Notes: generated by a model not told the origin, from the letters alone. Counted from the stretch's first letter, positions 1 through 14,180 are shown. The stretch is 64,000 nucleotides of DNA from Halichondria panicea (GCF_963675165.1 NC_087378.1:4707205-4771204); one strand, 5' to 3'. Numbers and translations: made by a program.

Positions 1-1
1 T

Positions 2-223
2 TCATCGAAGCATTACATCACGACACTGAGCCCCTACAGTGAAGAGGAAGCGAATCAACGGAAACGAAAACGGGTCAGGTGCGAAGAAGCTGAAGTGTTG
101 TCACCAACCAAAAAGAATACGTTTGAGACTGATTTTGGTTTTGAGGCGGACAATCCACTCATGGAGACTACTCTGGAAAGCCCTATAGACAGCACCAAGA
201 GCTTATCTACTCTTGACAGCTAG
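2..223 (+). CDS. 3' part of an unrecognised gene; basic, Ser/Thr-rich C-terminus
   Basis: From base 2 an open frame of 73 codons runs to a TAG at 221-223 and is cut by the window edge on the left. The peptide contains SPYSEEEANQ, a basic cluster RKRKRVR that looks like a nuclear localisation signal, SPTKK (a possible proline-directed phosphosite) and an acidic, Ser/Thr-rich end. The composition suggests a nuclear regulatory protein, but I do not recognise the family. Directly after the TAG the same frame stays open to a TGA at 317-319 and encodes another acidic Ser-rich tail (DEEDSSSGVSSDNTEPDG). The TAG could therefore be a recent premature stop or a read-through stop. Exon structure upstream is not visible. 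Coding nature is fairly likely, identity unknown. Confidence 0.5.
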   Translation, partial: SSKHYITTLSPYSEEEANQRKRKRVRCEEAEVLSPTKKNTFETDFGFEADNPLMETTLESPIDSTKSLSTLDS

Positions 224-229
224 AGTGAG

Positions 230-327
230 GGTGTGGGAGATGAGGAAGATAGCAGCAGTGGTGTCAGCTCTGATAACACTGAACCTGATGGCATGCCTCA
301 GCATGATACACTGCTGTGATTATACAC
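230..327 (+). repeat. 98-bp exact direct repeat, copy 1 (copy 2 at 960-1057)
   Basis: Bases 230-327 are identical to 960-1057. Copy 1 lies in frame just beyond the stop of the terminal exon and encodes an acidic tail. In copy 2 that frame has a TAA shortly upstream and the open frame is a different one. This looks like a recent duplication of a 3' exon. Confidence 0.85.
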
Positions 328-604
328 TTGTTATGAGTACAATAGTTTTGTCTTGTTAAGACCACATTTTGTCTGCATTGATTTGGTAGAAAGTTACAAA
401 TGTAAGTACTCTAAGGTCTAGGCATGTTTGATCTTGCTTTCCCACTGTTTTGTAGTACTAGACTCTTGAGAATGCTGAGTGTTGTCTGATACACTTGCCA
501 CATTTTAGGCTCTAACCTGTAGAGGCATGCTTCGTCAAGTTTATGATCCTAGTTTGTCAGAGTATGTGGTTATTCATTTGAAGCCATGGATATGATTATA
601 GTCT

Positions 605-640
605 GCCTACATTTAACCTCCTGTGTGTGTGTGTGTGTGT
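605..640. repeat. (GT)n microsatellite
   Basis: Run of GT dinucleotides, one of many in the window. Others lie at about 2094-2132 (CA), 4291-4342, 9347-9375, 36292-36330, 37230-37268 and 43122-43154. They create spurious CVCV/HTHT reading frames. Confidence 0.9.
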
Positions 641-720
641 AGTGTACATGCATGTGTGTGTAGCTAGATGTTATGTATACCAGGTGATCACATGCCTAAT
701 CTTGGTTCTATTCTCCACAG

Positions 721-793
721 CTCACCAGCTACTGTTTTGGAATGCCCCACTTGAACTCTGTTTACCAAGTGACCACCACAAGATATACCACAA
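721..793 (+). CDS. Candidate exon spliced to a terminal exon at 895
   Basis: A good acceptor (ttctccacag) precedes 721 and a consensus donor (gtaagt) follows 793. The frame reads LTSYCFGMPHLNSVYQVTTT. A second acceptor (ttttccccacag) ends at 894. Joining 793 to 895 gives K and then an immediate TAA at 897-899, so this would be the last coding exon pair of the gene whose other end lies at 2-223, or an alternative 3' end. No family is recognised; support is splice signals and an open frame only. Confidence 0.3.
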
Positions 794-959
794 GTAAGTA
801 CCTTTACAAGCATACACTAATACATAATTTTAATTATAGCCTTATAATTTATGGTATTGGTACACTGACTATAACTGCTTTGTTTTCCCCACAGAGTAAG
901 AAGATAAAAAGACACAAGCAAACACAACTGGGACTATTATATTACAGCGCTAATCTAAT

Positions 960-1057
960 GGTGTGGGAGATGAGGAAGATAGCAGCAGTGGTGTCAGCTC
1001 TGATAACACTGAACCTGATGGCATGCCTCAGCATGATACACTGCTGTGATTATACAC
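960..1057 (+). repeat. 98-bp exact direct repeat, copy 2
   Basis: Identical to 230-327, offset by 730 bp. The flanks differ immediately on both sides, so the duplicated unit is just this block. Confidence 0.85.
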
Positions 1058-2089
1058 ATTAGATGCCCAGCCATGCATGCAAAGTATATTATTTATGTTT
1101 ATAGTTTTATATGTATAATAATAATTATTTTACAACTTGGTGGTTTGACATTTTTTGGCATTAATTTTCACTGGTATTGAAAAATCACTAAAATCCTGCA
1201 ATAGTTGAGAGTAGTGTGAAATAAATACAGCAGATATAATATATAAGTATCGTAGAATTGAATTTAGTGCATAAAAGAAAGAAAGTAAAGAAAAACCAAA
1301 TTTAATATACTACTCTACATGCCATGAGTTTTTCTCAGTCTAATGTACTATAAATTATGTATCACAGCTACTCTGATGGAGTGACTGTTAAAATTAAGTC
1401 CATGCTCCATTCTCTGTCAAAGTGTTTACTTCTTCTTTAACTTGGTAGGGGACTTTTGAAATCTGCATCTGCAATGAGATAGACAAAAGGGAGGGTCAGT
1501 AACGAAGATACATGTAGCTATATTACATACATGTAGTTTGAACAGAGGCAATAAATATAATTTTTAGGAGTTACAAATTAATTTAGTGTTACGTATAGTG
1601 TACATGTACATAATTATATGTAAGATAGTAAAATTAATGGCACCACATAATTATAAGCTGCATGGACTACAACAAAATATTTTGTATATTTATGTGAACA
1701 CTTGTAGCTAGCTAGCTAGTGCATTTGCTCACCACCGTCTTGTCTAGATTACTGCCAAGTGCAATGGGACTCTTTTGTTGACTTGTGGATTCCTCTTTAC
1801 TGACACGAGAGCCACAATCTGTGTTCACATATCCAGCAGAATTAATGGGAAACATAAACTTGAGCAACTAGTCGAGCAGAATAACAGGCACTGAGAAACA
1901 GAGCACTGCAAACCACTCGGTCAGGTTGAGCGGTGTTATTTGGAACACGGTCTGCTAGGAAGGGAGAAAGACATAGACCCTCGTTCAGTTAGCTGTTCGA
2001 CACATTACAGATACTATTACTACCTGTAGGCATTGCATGGTGCAGGCCAGCATATAGGGCAATCCTGACAGCACCATGTTTAGCCACTC

Positions 2090-2133
<44 letters not shown>

Positions 2134-2521
2134 GCTCTGTCCGTCTACATAGTACTCTATTTAAAGGTAACACACACTTGAATAGCTATAATTAATTTTT
2201 AACGCAAAATTCCGACATGTAACGCTGTAGTCAATTGTCATGTACTCTACACACATACGCATGTAGAGCTAATTGTACGTATGTATATACAACAGAGATA
2301 ATCTTGACAGAGCTTAGATTGTGTGTGCAGATTAGATTGATCTGGGTTACGATAGCAACACCAGAGCGTGAAGGCAATCAAGTCTGCCAACAGCACTGTA
2401 CTACATATTGTACACGTATAATACAGGGAACACAAAAGTGCTACGTATAAACTATAGAACTAAGTTGGGCCATATCTAGAAAAGAGTATCAATTTAAGAT
2501 TGTTAGCATTAGCCTCCTTCG
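1058..2521. other. No gene seen; one dispersed repeat and a CA microsatellite
   Basis: AT-rich sequence without a convincing exon. It contains the repeat fragment at 1737-1852 and a (CA)n tract at about 2094-2132. Confidence 0.5.
1737..1852 (-). mobile_element. Fragment of a dispersed element also present at 15511-15622
   Basis: About 115 bp nearly identical to 15511-15622, starting with the same caccgtcttgtctagatta-like stretch. At 15436 the other copy continues into an 81-bp piece of the transposase/Ulp ORF of 54-58 kb; this copy does not. It is a truncated relic. Confidence 0.7.
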
Positions 2522-2630
2522 CAGCCTCTCCTTTTTCTGTTCTTTGTCACACGGTCAATAAGATAAATACGGTAAGAATTGGAGGAACAAAGAAAGAAAG
2601 AACTAACCGTCTAAGAAAAAGGAGAGCCTG
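2522..2630. mobile_element. Foldback (MITE-like) element, aggctctcctttttct family
   Basis: The left end reads cagcctctcctttttct and the right end agaaaaaggagagcctg, inverted copies of each other around a core containing aacaaagaaagaaag. Related elements lie at 3741-3848, 8249-8478, 34700-34835 and 35318-35440. No transposase; a non-autonomous family. Confidence 0.7.
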
Positions 2631-3740
2631 CCTCGCTAAGTCGCGTGACGGTGGCACAGTGAAAATGAGCGTGGGCTTTCAGTAGATGGGCGGAGCCTGA
2701 CAGGCAACAAAGCCACAGGATGCCTATGCATTGTAGACTTACTTCATATGCAAGTCTGGAGATAATTATTATCATAGACGATGGCTTTAATATCTAGTCT
2801 GAAGACTAAAGGTCTATCTTTGAGCCTATCCTCAAGCTTCAAATTGAGGCTTGAGTTATTATTGAGCAGTAGTCTAGTCTAGAAACAGTGTAAAATGACA
2901 ATGTTGCAAGGTTGTGATCTCATGAGTACTGACAGAGTGACTAAACTATACTAATTTGTGTGCATGAGACAGTTTTCACAGGGGAACGAGCACCAATGTC
3001 GAATTTTCCCTTAGTTCAATACATGTAATAGATTGAAGATCGATAGGGTCCTGTCAATTCCATAGTCGTGTAATCCTATTGTAGTAGTATTAGAGGTTCT
3101 GCTCCTTTTGGAAACTTTCTGGCAGTAGAACCAGCTCTATAGTGGATACGGAAATAATACCTGCAGATAAGCACTCAGGTCTACATTGTCTAATTTAAAA
3201 CACTCGACTGGGTCGAACGTGAGGTCTTGAGAGTGGGAGCACATTGAGTTTGATAAGGCGAGTCTTGTAGTCTGTAGTTCTGCTGTAGTTCTACTGTAAT
3301 TATCCGAGGATAAAATTGGTTGCCCTTGCCCTTCTAGTTTGGATAGTGTGATTGTTCCAGGGCAATCTTCTTCTCCTCTTATTATGACTTGGACTAAAAC
3401 ATTCCTTCTGATGACATGAAGGGATCTGTCAATTTTGGCATGTCAGAAGTATTGCTGTGAGTTGTCCAGGATCTGGGATACTTTGCCCAGGTCCTTTTCA
3501 GGCTTTTGACAAGTGCTATTATCAGATACAGTAGTACTCTAGCCTTTCATGCTTCATCTTGTAGAGCTAACTTCTACATACCGTGTTCTGTAGCTTCACA
3601 CACTCTTTGCCTCTAGTTCCTGGTAAATACGCTCTAAGTACTGTGTCACAGTGTGTGGGAGGACAGATATTGCGGTTTACTCTTGCCCACGCTCAATTAA
3701 ATTTGGCTACGTCAGTAGCAGATCACAAGACTTAGCGGGG
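2631..3740. other. No gene seen
   Basis: No supported exon, RNA gene or strong repeat was found here. It contains short stop-rich frames only. Confidence 0.4.
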
Positions 3741-3848
3741 CAGGCCTTCCTTTTTCTTAGTGGCTTCCTTTTTTCTTTCTTTGCTCCCTCCAATTATTAT
3801 TGTGACAAACAACAGAAACAAAAATTATAACTGAAAAAGGAAGGCCTG
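3741..3848. mobile_element. Foldback (MITE-like) element, same family as 2522-2630
   Basis: Ends caggccttcctttttct and aaaaaggaaggcctg are inverted repeats. The core contains ttctttctttgctccctcc, the reverse of the core motif in the 2522 copy. It is flanked by cgaaggaggct, as in the other copies. Confidence 0.7.
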
Positions 3849-3980
3849 CGAAGGAGGCTATGTTACATTATGCACTTACTGAGCTAGGTACATAGCATAA
3901 ACAAAAACACGCCCTATATCAGGGAAACCATGCAGCCCATCAAATACATGATTGTGGTTTAAAACCATTTCTACTCATTA

Positions 3981-4232
<252 letters not shown>

Positions 4233-4286
4233 TCAGGCCCATGTAAGCCGGGGCTTGATAAACTTGTGTGCAACACTATATTCATT

Positions 4287-4290
<4 letters not shown>

Positions 4291-4342
<52 letters not shown>
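4291..4342. repeat. (GT)n microsatellite in a SERCA pseudogene intron
   Basis: About 26 GT units between the exons at 4379 and 4113. The antisense reading creates a poly(HT) frame that is not a gene. Confidence 0.95.
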
Positions 4343-4347
<5 letters not shown>

Positions 4348-4590
4348 ACCACATTCTAGGTTGTGTACATGTGTGTACCTGTTGAGAGCGTTGAGCATCT
4401 CTATGGTGACGAGGACGGAGAGGGCCATAGTCATTGGATGAAGGTCATCAAATATGTCACAGCTACTCAGAGAAGAAAACTCAGGGGTGGTATATTGGTG
4501 CATTGGAGGTGGTGAGACTGGGGAGAGGTAAATTTTAAAATTAAAATAACATTTTTATTTGAAACACATAACAGGGCTCTCAGAGACCTA

Positions 4591-5356
<766 letters not shown>

Positions 5357-5574
5357 TCAAGTGCATAATTACAATCACATGTAAAGTGTACATACTGTAT
5401 AATGTACAGTACACGAAGACCACATGCACATGCACATGCACATGCATGTAACAGTTCTAGGGATGTGAAACAAGCTTGCCGAAGTAGAAGATATAATTTA
5501 TTGCAAATATTTCGAATCAGTTGTTTCTTTGCTCTAGCTGCTATTTAAATCATGAACCACACAAGTAGTAGTCA

Positions 5575-5721
<147 letters not shown>

Positions 5722-5865
5722 CTACAGTGGACATATATATATAGAGCTTATAATTATAGAGCTTATAACACAATACAGACATCACCACTTATACAGTTTA
5801 ACCATTAAAAGTGTAGACATGTATGAGATGCGATATCAAGAAGAGGACACAAATAATCCCCTTCA

Positions 5866-6003
<138 letters not shown>

Positions 6004-6260
6004 TCACAGCACTTCACAACAAATAAGTTTTAGATAGACAATAACGTTCCCAGAATTTTCAAAGCAGTGGCTATTTTCAATAACAGAATGTTGCCTTTTC
6101 TCTTATAGCCTAAGAAGGTTTTTGTCTTGACCAGTGTGGGCAAATTCAAAATGAATTCTTAGAAAGCTTTATCGCATGACATGATGATAATTATATCAAG
6201 GACCACCCAACAATTCAGTGAAACACTGGCTACGTTTGGAAGGTTATGTAACTTAGTTCA

Positions 6261-6488
<228 letters not shown>

Positions 6489-6616
6489 TTAAACGACGAA
6501 ACAGACCTGACGATTACTATAACCCGTGGCTGCCCACACGCTAATAAATATTGTACTGACGGGCGGACTATAACAATGGCGGCAATGAAGAGGTGGCCTA
6601 CTACTGACACAAGGTC

Positions 6617-6870
6617 AAACACATGCTATGGAGACTTTGGGGCCTGGCTGTATTATGGAGGTGGCCTGCTAACACAAATCCAAACACATGCTATGGAGAC
6701 TTTTGGGCCTGGCTGTATTATGGAGGTGGCCTGCTAACACAAATCCAAACACATGCTATGGAGACTTTGGGGCCTGGCTGTATATATGGAGGTGGCCTGC
6801 TAACACAAATCCAAACACATGCTATGGAGACTTTGGGGCCTGGCTGTATTATAGAGGGCTGCTACAATAG
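6617..6870. repeat. 65-bp minisatellite, four copies
   Basis: The motif acatgctatggagacttt recurs at 6621, 6686, 6751 and 6817, i.e. with periods of 65, 65 and 66 bp. The unit reads acatgctatggagactttgg followed by ggcctggctg and ggaggtggcctgctaacac. Because 65 is not a multiple of 3, all three frames look partly open. It sits in the intron between SERCA exons 7115 and 6472. Confidence 0.9.
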
Positions 6871-6992
6871 ACAGGTTCACTGTACATGCATACGTATGCT
6901 AACACAAATATGCCTCAAGAGCTAGCGGCTTATTTTTGGACAATTTGGGTCCTAACTAAGCATTGTTCTAACCACGCCATATTGTAGCACTA

Positions 6993-7280
<288 letters not shown>

Positions 7281-7351
7281 TTAACCCATGCATCACAAAT
7301 ATACAACAAAAAATAATAACACAAATTGTTGCAAATAATTAAAATATAAGC

Positions 7352-8171
<820 letters not shown>

Positions 8172-8248
8172 GTGCTACTAACCTAGGTATCATGTGACCC
8201 AGCAACCTACTTGACATGCTCAACTGATCCTATACTGTGATTAGCCTC

Positions 8249-8478
8249 GATCCCAGGCCTTACTTTTTCTTGCTGTTGTCACTGTTCATCCATAAAGACA
8301 TTGTGAGGCAGCAAAGAAAGAAATGGGCGTACAGTGAAAAAGTAAGTCTCCTTTTCCTAACTTTACGTCCATTTCTTTCTTTACCTCCAATTAATACCGT
8401 ATTTTATCTCATTAAAGGATTATACAGTATTTTAACTTATTGAACGAATGTGACAAAAAAAGAAAAAGGAGAGCCTGT
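8249..8478. mobile_element. Compound foldback element
   Basis: It begins ccaggccttactttttct and ends aagaaaaaggagagcctg. The inner block (tgctgttgtcactgttcatc...agaaagaaatgggcg) is found inverted in the element at 35318-35440. The right half resembles 34700-34835. It looks like two family members inserted together, just upstream of the kinase start. Confidence 0.65.
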
Positions 8479-8560
8479 GTAGATGCTATACTGTGATAAA
8501 ATTTAACAAACAGTTGTTTTTAGTTTGTGAGTGTGTACATGTACGTGCAGTGTGTAGTAA

Positions 8561-9342
8561 ATGGCTCAAGTAGGCTTCGATGCTGGCTACAGTGATGACG
8601 AGCAGTATCACAGCGCGGGGGACAGTCCGCCACCCTCACGTGCCCAGGAGCTGTGGACCTTTGATAGGGATATAGGCCAGGGAGGTTTTGGAATTGTCAA
8701 GTTGTTTGTGCATAAGGTACACGTCACTGCATTATAATATATAACTGGACACGCCCCCACAGCTCACGGGGGAGAAGCTTGTTCTTAAGGAATGTCGTCA
8801 GCTCAATATTTCCCGTGAGTCATTTGATCGCTGGATGCAGGAGGTGGAGATCATCAAGCGCTTGGATCACGTCAATATTGTCAAGGCGCAGAGTCCGCCC
8901 GAGGGACTGTACTACCGTCCCCAAGGAAACGTGCCATGTATATATATGGAGTTCTGTGGCGGAAGGGACCTCAGACAGGTGGGCGTCGCCCTGATGATAT
9001 AATTATATACAATGCCCCGCCCCCTCTTTGCTAGGTACTTCGTGAACCTGACAATTGCTGTGGTCTCCCGGAGGAAGATGTCCGACAAATCTGTTCTGAC
9101 GTCAGTAAGTGCTCTGCCTTGGACTCTATAGTGTGTCGTGTGTGGGGGTGTGGGTATGCCGTAATTTTCTGTTTTTGACAAAAGACCGTGGGCTGATGAT
9201 TATTATAGCCCATGGTATTTTGTCAAAAACAGGCCCAAATAGACTTTTGATTCAACACATCATTTAAATGGCCTCTCTAAAACAGAAAGTTGTGGCCGTT
9301 CAAAGATGCTTCTTATAACGCTTTGACCCCCTACTGACCCCC

Positions 9343-9378
<36 letters not shown>

Positions 9379-9830
9379 CTCTGGTATCCGGTTTCTTCAC
9401 AAGAAGAAGGTCATCCACAGAGATCTCAAGCCAGAGAACATACTGCGCAAGATCATCCACAAGAACCAGGTGAGTTTATATCAGATAATGACGGTGGATT
9501 GCAGGCACTTACAACAGAGCAGCAAACCATGGTAGGATAATAATTTCTCAGCGCCTAACGTCTCCCCAATGTCGTATTGGTCAGCTACAATGAATTCTAC
9601 TCTGACTAGCTTGCCCAGCGCTATAGCAAGAGTACTCTAGCTTTATTACATGTACATGTAGAAAGTATAACTAGGGCCAAAACTGAAGAACAGAAGAAAA
9701 TACATTATTTAATCAAGATGTTGGATTTCTTGTTGTACAGGTTGTGTATAAGTTGACTGACTTCGGACATGCGAAGAGTTATGATCAGAGTAGTGTGTGT
9801 ACCTCCCTGGTGGGCACCATGCAATATGTG
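8561..9830 (+). CDS. IKK-family Ser/Thr kinase, N-terminal exons only
   Basis: Five exons with consensus junctions are in phase: 8561-8716, 8763-8978, 9035-9104, 9378-9469 and 9741-9830. The protein starts MAQVGFDAGYSDDEQYHSAG. It then has the glycine loop GQGGFGIV, the lysine in LVLKECR, the helix-C glutamate in MQEVEIIKRLDH, the hinge region CIYMEFCGGRDLRQ, EPDNCCGLPEEDV, the catalytic loop VIHRDLKPEN, the magnesium motif DFG, and the activation loop DQSSVCTSLVGTMQYV. PENCCGL and DQGSLCTSFVGTLQYL are hallmarks of IkappaB kinases, and the two activation-loop serines four residues apart are kept. These kinases phosphorylate IkappaB and release NF-kappaB. After MQYV a normal donor (gtgagc) follows, but no exon for APE, the rest of the C-lobe, the ubiquitin-like domain or the dimerisation domain was found to 13 kb. 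It is either 3'-truncated or split by a very large repeat-filled intron. Confidence 0.85.
9169..9231. repeat. Imperfect hairpin in the kinase intron
   Basis: ctgtttttgacaaaagacc pairs with the inverted tattttgtcaaaaacag around a short ATTATTAT-type loop; arms of about 26 bp with a few mismatches. It may be a tiny foldback element. Confidence 0.75.
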
Positions 9831-9906
9831 GTGAGCACATGTGTGTTTAACCCTCTGTGTCCCCTCCACTGCACATGTACCCTCTGTGACTGTACATGTG
9901 TGTATT

Positions 9907-10025
9907 TAATCGACTCCATGGTTGCTACTTAATCTTTGAACAGAAGGCCATAGGCAGAAAGTCGATATCTCCAAAAGTACGGACAAAGACAGTTTATCAC
10001 AGTGCTTGGTCACACAAAAGATCGG
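9907..10025 (-). repeat. Dispersed repeat, inverted relative to 14497-14615
   Basis: aatcgactccatggttgc, ggccataggcagaaagtcg and cacagtgcttggtcacac all occur as reverse complements at 14497-14615. The 14.5-kb copy is followed directly by the 1.8-kb copy A. The insertion here begins right after the last kinase exon seen. Confidence 0.85.
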
Positions 10026-10030
10026 AAACA

Positions 10031-13000
10031 CCTCTTAACGTTTTAAGGTAGATATATATGCTTGTTTTAATGGTATAACAAGTGCAAAAAACATTTTTGG
10101 GAGAGTAGGGTTGGAAGAGCATGTGCTCTTGAACTGTAACATACATTCGAGAATAATAGGTGCAAAAAACAAAAATGAGGAAGAGTTATTGGACAGAGTT
10201 CAGATAACAATAGAGATCACAGAAAGACGCACAAACATGAGTGAAATAAGCTTCATCATAGGCAGATAATTATACAATGTGACTTATATGCAGGAAGCGG
10301 CTTGTTTGCCAAGGTGGTTTGAACACCAATACTCGCTAGGGAAATCTGCACTTTATTGTGTCCACATCATCATGCTACATGTAGGTGATTCCACCCAATT
10401 TCATAGCTCCGTGGAGGGTCACAGCGATCCCTACTCAACTGGTAGTCAGTGACCGCCTACGACGTTAGTATTTAGCTTTTTTTCACAGCAATATTTTCTT
10501 TTTTGCAGCTCTAGTGAGTTTCTCTATAGCAACACTTTCATGGATCTAATTACCAACCAGGAATTTGGCTCCCGATTCACTCACATTGAGAACGACAGAG
10601 GACAAGAGACAAGACTCGATCAGAGTAAGTCAACGTGTTGTACGGTACCCTCTTCGATGTGGGTCATTTGTTTCTCACGTTTAATTCTTAAGTTTCACCT
10701 CAAAAGCACTCTATGTGTAACTATACACGACAATGTATAGTTACGTCCCAAAGTTAGCTACTTGCTTGCACCATAATCATCAAGGTGAGATGTATTGGCC
10801 TACAGTATTGCCCAGCAGTGACAGTTATTGTAGCCTTTAAGGAATGGATGCATGTAAAGTACTTAGTATACGTACAATTAATCCTTAATTCGAACCGTTG
10901 CCAATATCATAAACAGCATTAGTCATTAATCTTTGTATGCATGTACATTATTATTGTCTTTGTGCAAAAGCACAAAGATATACTGTAACATGCAGCCTAT
11001 AAGCATGTGTCATATACACACACACAGCACATACACCACTCCAGGTATGGCAAAGACCAACTCGTTCTTTTGGGACGATTGTACATATTGCTAGGTTGTA
11101 CAAAGACGTTATCTCCTCCGCAGTGGGAGCCTAGGGTTTGGGATCACCAAGCACCTCCAGTGACTGGCTGTAAAAGGTGAGGGTTACAAAGTAATGTGTT
11201 AAACCAGCATGTATGTAAATTTATAATGCAATACTAGCCATGCGTACGTACATTTTATCTCCAAATTATCCCTCTGTCATAATCCATGTACATGCATGTA
11301 CCTAAAGTGTCTGTTTCGTTATATACGTTATATACGTGTGTCCATTACAAATGGTTGTGATCCTCCAACTGTGTACCTCTAACTCTAAACCATTGGATAT
11401 CACCATCCCCTCATGTCCTTCTACCCACGCATTTTTTTCTGTGTCTTACATGGGGAGGTATGAGTTAGCTAGCCAGACCAAGAAACCTGGTTCAGAGCTA
11501 GCCTCTTTATATACATGTCGTCGTGTGTGCTAACAGTAGTACTGCTTTTAGTGTTATGTATTGCATCTCTTGTCCTTGCAGAGAACAAATTAGCTTGTGA
11601 AAGCGTGACCCTATTACCCATTTGGAGATGAAGCCAATTTATTGTGTAGGGGTATTTACCGTATTTTTTGTCTCAGTGTGTTGTGATTTTCGTGTCCCAA
11701 CGACAGTGCGGGTTGGTCTAGACGACCAACATGGAGTGAGCTGGCCAATCTCGTCTCAGTAACATAGGAGAGGAGCAAGTACATGTAGCAAAGGAACGTG
11801 TGACCAGCTACGAGTCTGGTGAGTATACAGTGATAATAGTTGTGTTAGGTTGTACAATCAACCCTTTATCAGAGCTACGTAGGACTCGTGTGTCGCTTAA
11901 TGTTTATTGTCTAGTGGGTCTTTACCGTCTGTTTTGGCTCAGTGTGACTGCTGCTTTTACCCAAGTGCTCTAAAAGTATTACCAAATGTACCCACTCTGA
12001 GTAGAGAGGATGTGTTTATTGGTTGACTGATGCTTCCATTTACAGCCCCTTTGTATACTTTATTTCTTCTTGAGGTGGAGAATGGTATGGCAAAAGCTTG
12101 TCAATTGCTGTACCATCAGGAAGCAGCAGATAGCTAGATTGTTTGTTGCTGAAGCTACTACATGTTTGGCCCGAGGGTTGTTGATAGATTTCAATTCACT
12201 GGAGGTGTGTCGCTGCTTATTTAAAGCCAGCCCAAGGGAGCACTGTCTAGATGATCTCACGATGAATTGAAATTATTTGTGAAAAGCCAAGACTACCTAA
12301 AATTCAGACCCAATTGCTTCAGAAGTTCAGATTACTGGTAGATCTAAAGTGCTGCCACATTATACTGTCTACTTAAACGCCTAGGATTCACTCAAAAAAG
12401 GCTAAACACATCAATACATGCTCTAAAAATAGATGTAGGTCTTGCACAACCAATCATTCATTTACAATGAGCATCCAGCTCTGACCATTACTATATGTAC
12501 ACATACCTGAGGTCAATTAGTGGTAGTTTCTTTTTAAATTGATATTTCAAGTGTACTTGAAAAGCTTTGCAGGTTATACTGCAAAGCACTGCAACCACAA
12601 TGTAGTAAATACAGTTGGCTTCTGTTATAGTGTCAGCAAGCCAACAAAATAATTTCATAATTATAGCTATTGCCATTGTGGCTGCCTCTATGCCCCAAGT
12701 CATAGCTGTGCCTGCAATTCATATAGGTAAAGTTTCACAAAATGAAAAGCAGCAGTAGCAGCATTAGTCCTTGATTCATTGTCTGTGTGAATTAATCAAA
12801 ACCAGGAGGCCTTGATCAAGAGAACAAGCTGAATCTTGCCTTAGCCACATATTCATCTCATATCTTGTATACCAAGGGTATGAAGAGAAGCATAATTATG
12901 TCCTTGCTAGTACCACATAACAAACTAGTGCTGCAAGCTGAATCTTGCCTTATTGTGGCATGACTTGTGGCATGAGTTGAGCAGGCCACAGATTCATTGT

Positions 13001-13511
13001 CTGTCCACAAGGTGGCTCATTAGCTTATCTATTGACAGCCTCAAGAATTCATCTAGTGCTTGTATGGCATTGTCTGCCCAGTGTGAATCGCAAGATCCAG
13101 CTTGTTGCCAGCTTGTTGCCATGTGGTAGATGTCAGATAGAGTGTGGGGAGCTAATGAGCACAGCTAAGGGAATTGGAAATGACCAGGCCTCCCTGTGTA
13201 AATGGTTGAAACACTCCACGTTATGAGTGATCAATTTCACCATTTCTGTGTACAGCACATTGTATGGCAGCCAAGACAGGTAATGAGCATGCTGACTATA
13301 AAATAATCCCTTTGTAGTGTTAGCCACGCCCTATAACGCGGAGTGTTTCACGCAAACATTTTCGTTTCCAATCCCCTTCCTTTTCGATCTATGACAGAAC
13401 AGACTGGAGAAACGTGACCTTTTTACAGACAGCAAAAACAAAGTCAGCAAAAACAATTCATGTTTAGACCCTCACTTGGAAATAAAACGGGGGGGGGGGG
13501 GAACAAGCAAT
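10031..13511. other. Repeat-like region, one candidate exon only
   Basis: Apart from the possible exon at 10509-10624 nothing convincing is coded here. Blocks such as 12060-12260 have open frames on both strands without recognisable domains. Short direct repeats (gctgaatcttgccttattg-like at 12830 and 12935) are present. Confidence 0.4.
10509..10624 (+). CDS. Candidate internal exon, unrecognised
   Basis: A strong polypyrimidine acceptor (tttcttttttgcag) precedes 10509 and a consensus donor (gtaagt) follows 10624. The 38-codon frame reads SSEFLYSNTFMDLITNQEFG and then SRFTHIENDRGQETRLDQ; both ends have phase 1. It could belong to the kinase gene upstream or to another gene. I do not recognise it. 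Confidence 0.35.
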
Positions 13512-13697
13512 GGTACTTCGAGGTACGTTGTTTTCAATCCCTCTCTACTGTATCTATTGTTCCACAGTACTACTGCAGTCCTTTGCAGGCTATGAAACAT
13601 GGGTGGTACTTCTGAGGTACGTTGTTTCCAATCCCTCTCTACTGTATCTATTGTTCCACAGTACTACTGTACTACAGTCCTTTGCAGGCTATACACT
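13512..13697. repeat. 92-bp tandem duplication
   Basis: ggtacttcgaggtacgttg at 13512 and ggtacttctgaggtacgttg at 13604 start two nearly identical units ending in cagtcctttgcaggctat. The second has a short internal expansion of the tac motif. A run of about 13 G precedes it at 13488-13500. Confidence 0.85.
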
Positions 13698-14104
13698 CTA
13701 GAGCCACTGCAACCACAATGTAGTTGTTGTGTTATTTTAGTCCACCCACACACCCAAAAATAATAAAGGTCAAAGTGAAGTGTGGTGGTTTGTTGAAGCA
13801 CTCCCTTCTAGTGTAATGTTGATGTTTGGATTTGCTTGCTGCAACAGAATCAAAAAATGGAACAGAACTTTTGTGCCTCTACTGTACATTGCACTCAGTT
13901 GTTGTTCGTATTCCATACACGTGCTCTTGTTCTTTTGCACCCGCGAAAATTCCCGCTATACGGTACATACATTCCCGCAATACAGCTGAATCAGTGTTCT
14001 ACTTCACAAGTGAATAATTTCCGTGGAGGACAAGGTGCAGTCGGCTTTGTTTTTTGGTCCGTTGTGCGCATCCATTTTATGCATATAGCTGTACTGTATT
14101 ATCC

Positions 14105-14180
14105 GAGGCGCGTGGAAGGCCACGGGTATAATAGTCCGTTGGTTTGTTTGTCTGTTTGCGATTAAGTCCACTCACCTGGA
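14105..14180. repeat. Dispersed repeat, ggtttgtttgtctgtttg family
   Basis: The stretch running through tagtccgttggtttgtttg to cactcacctggatgccat is shared with 17380-17455. A diverged relative lies at 43970-44045. It looks like the end of a repetitive element. Confidence 0.65.

Noticed and set aside
742-1062. A 106-codon plus-strand ORF
   Set aside because: It reads through a good donor (794) and acceptor (894) and through the 98-bp repeat in a frame different from copy 1; more likely exon plus intron.
4285-4503. Frame with a long poly(His-Thr) run
   Set aside because: Antisense reading of the (GT)n tract joined to a genuine SERCA exon; the peptide [15 protein letters not shown] belongs to the pump.
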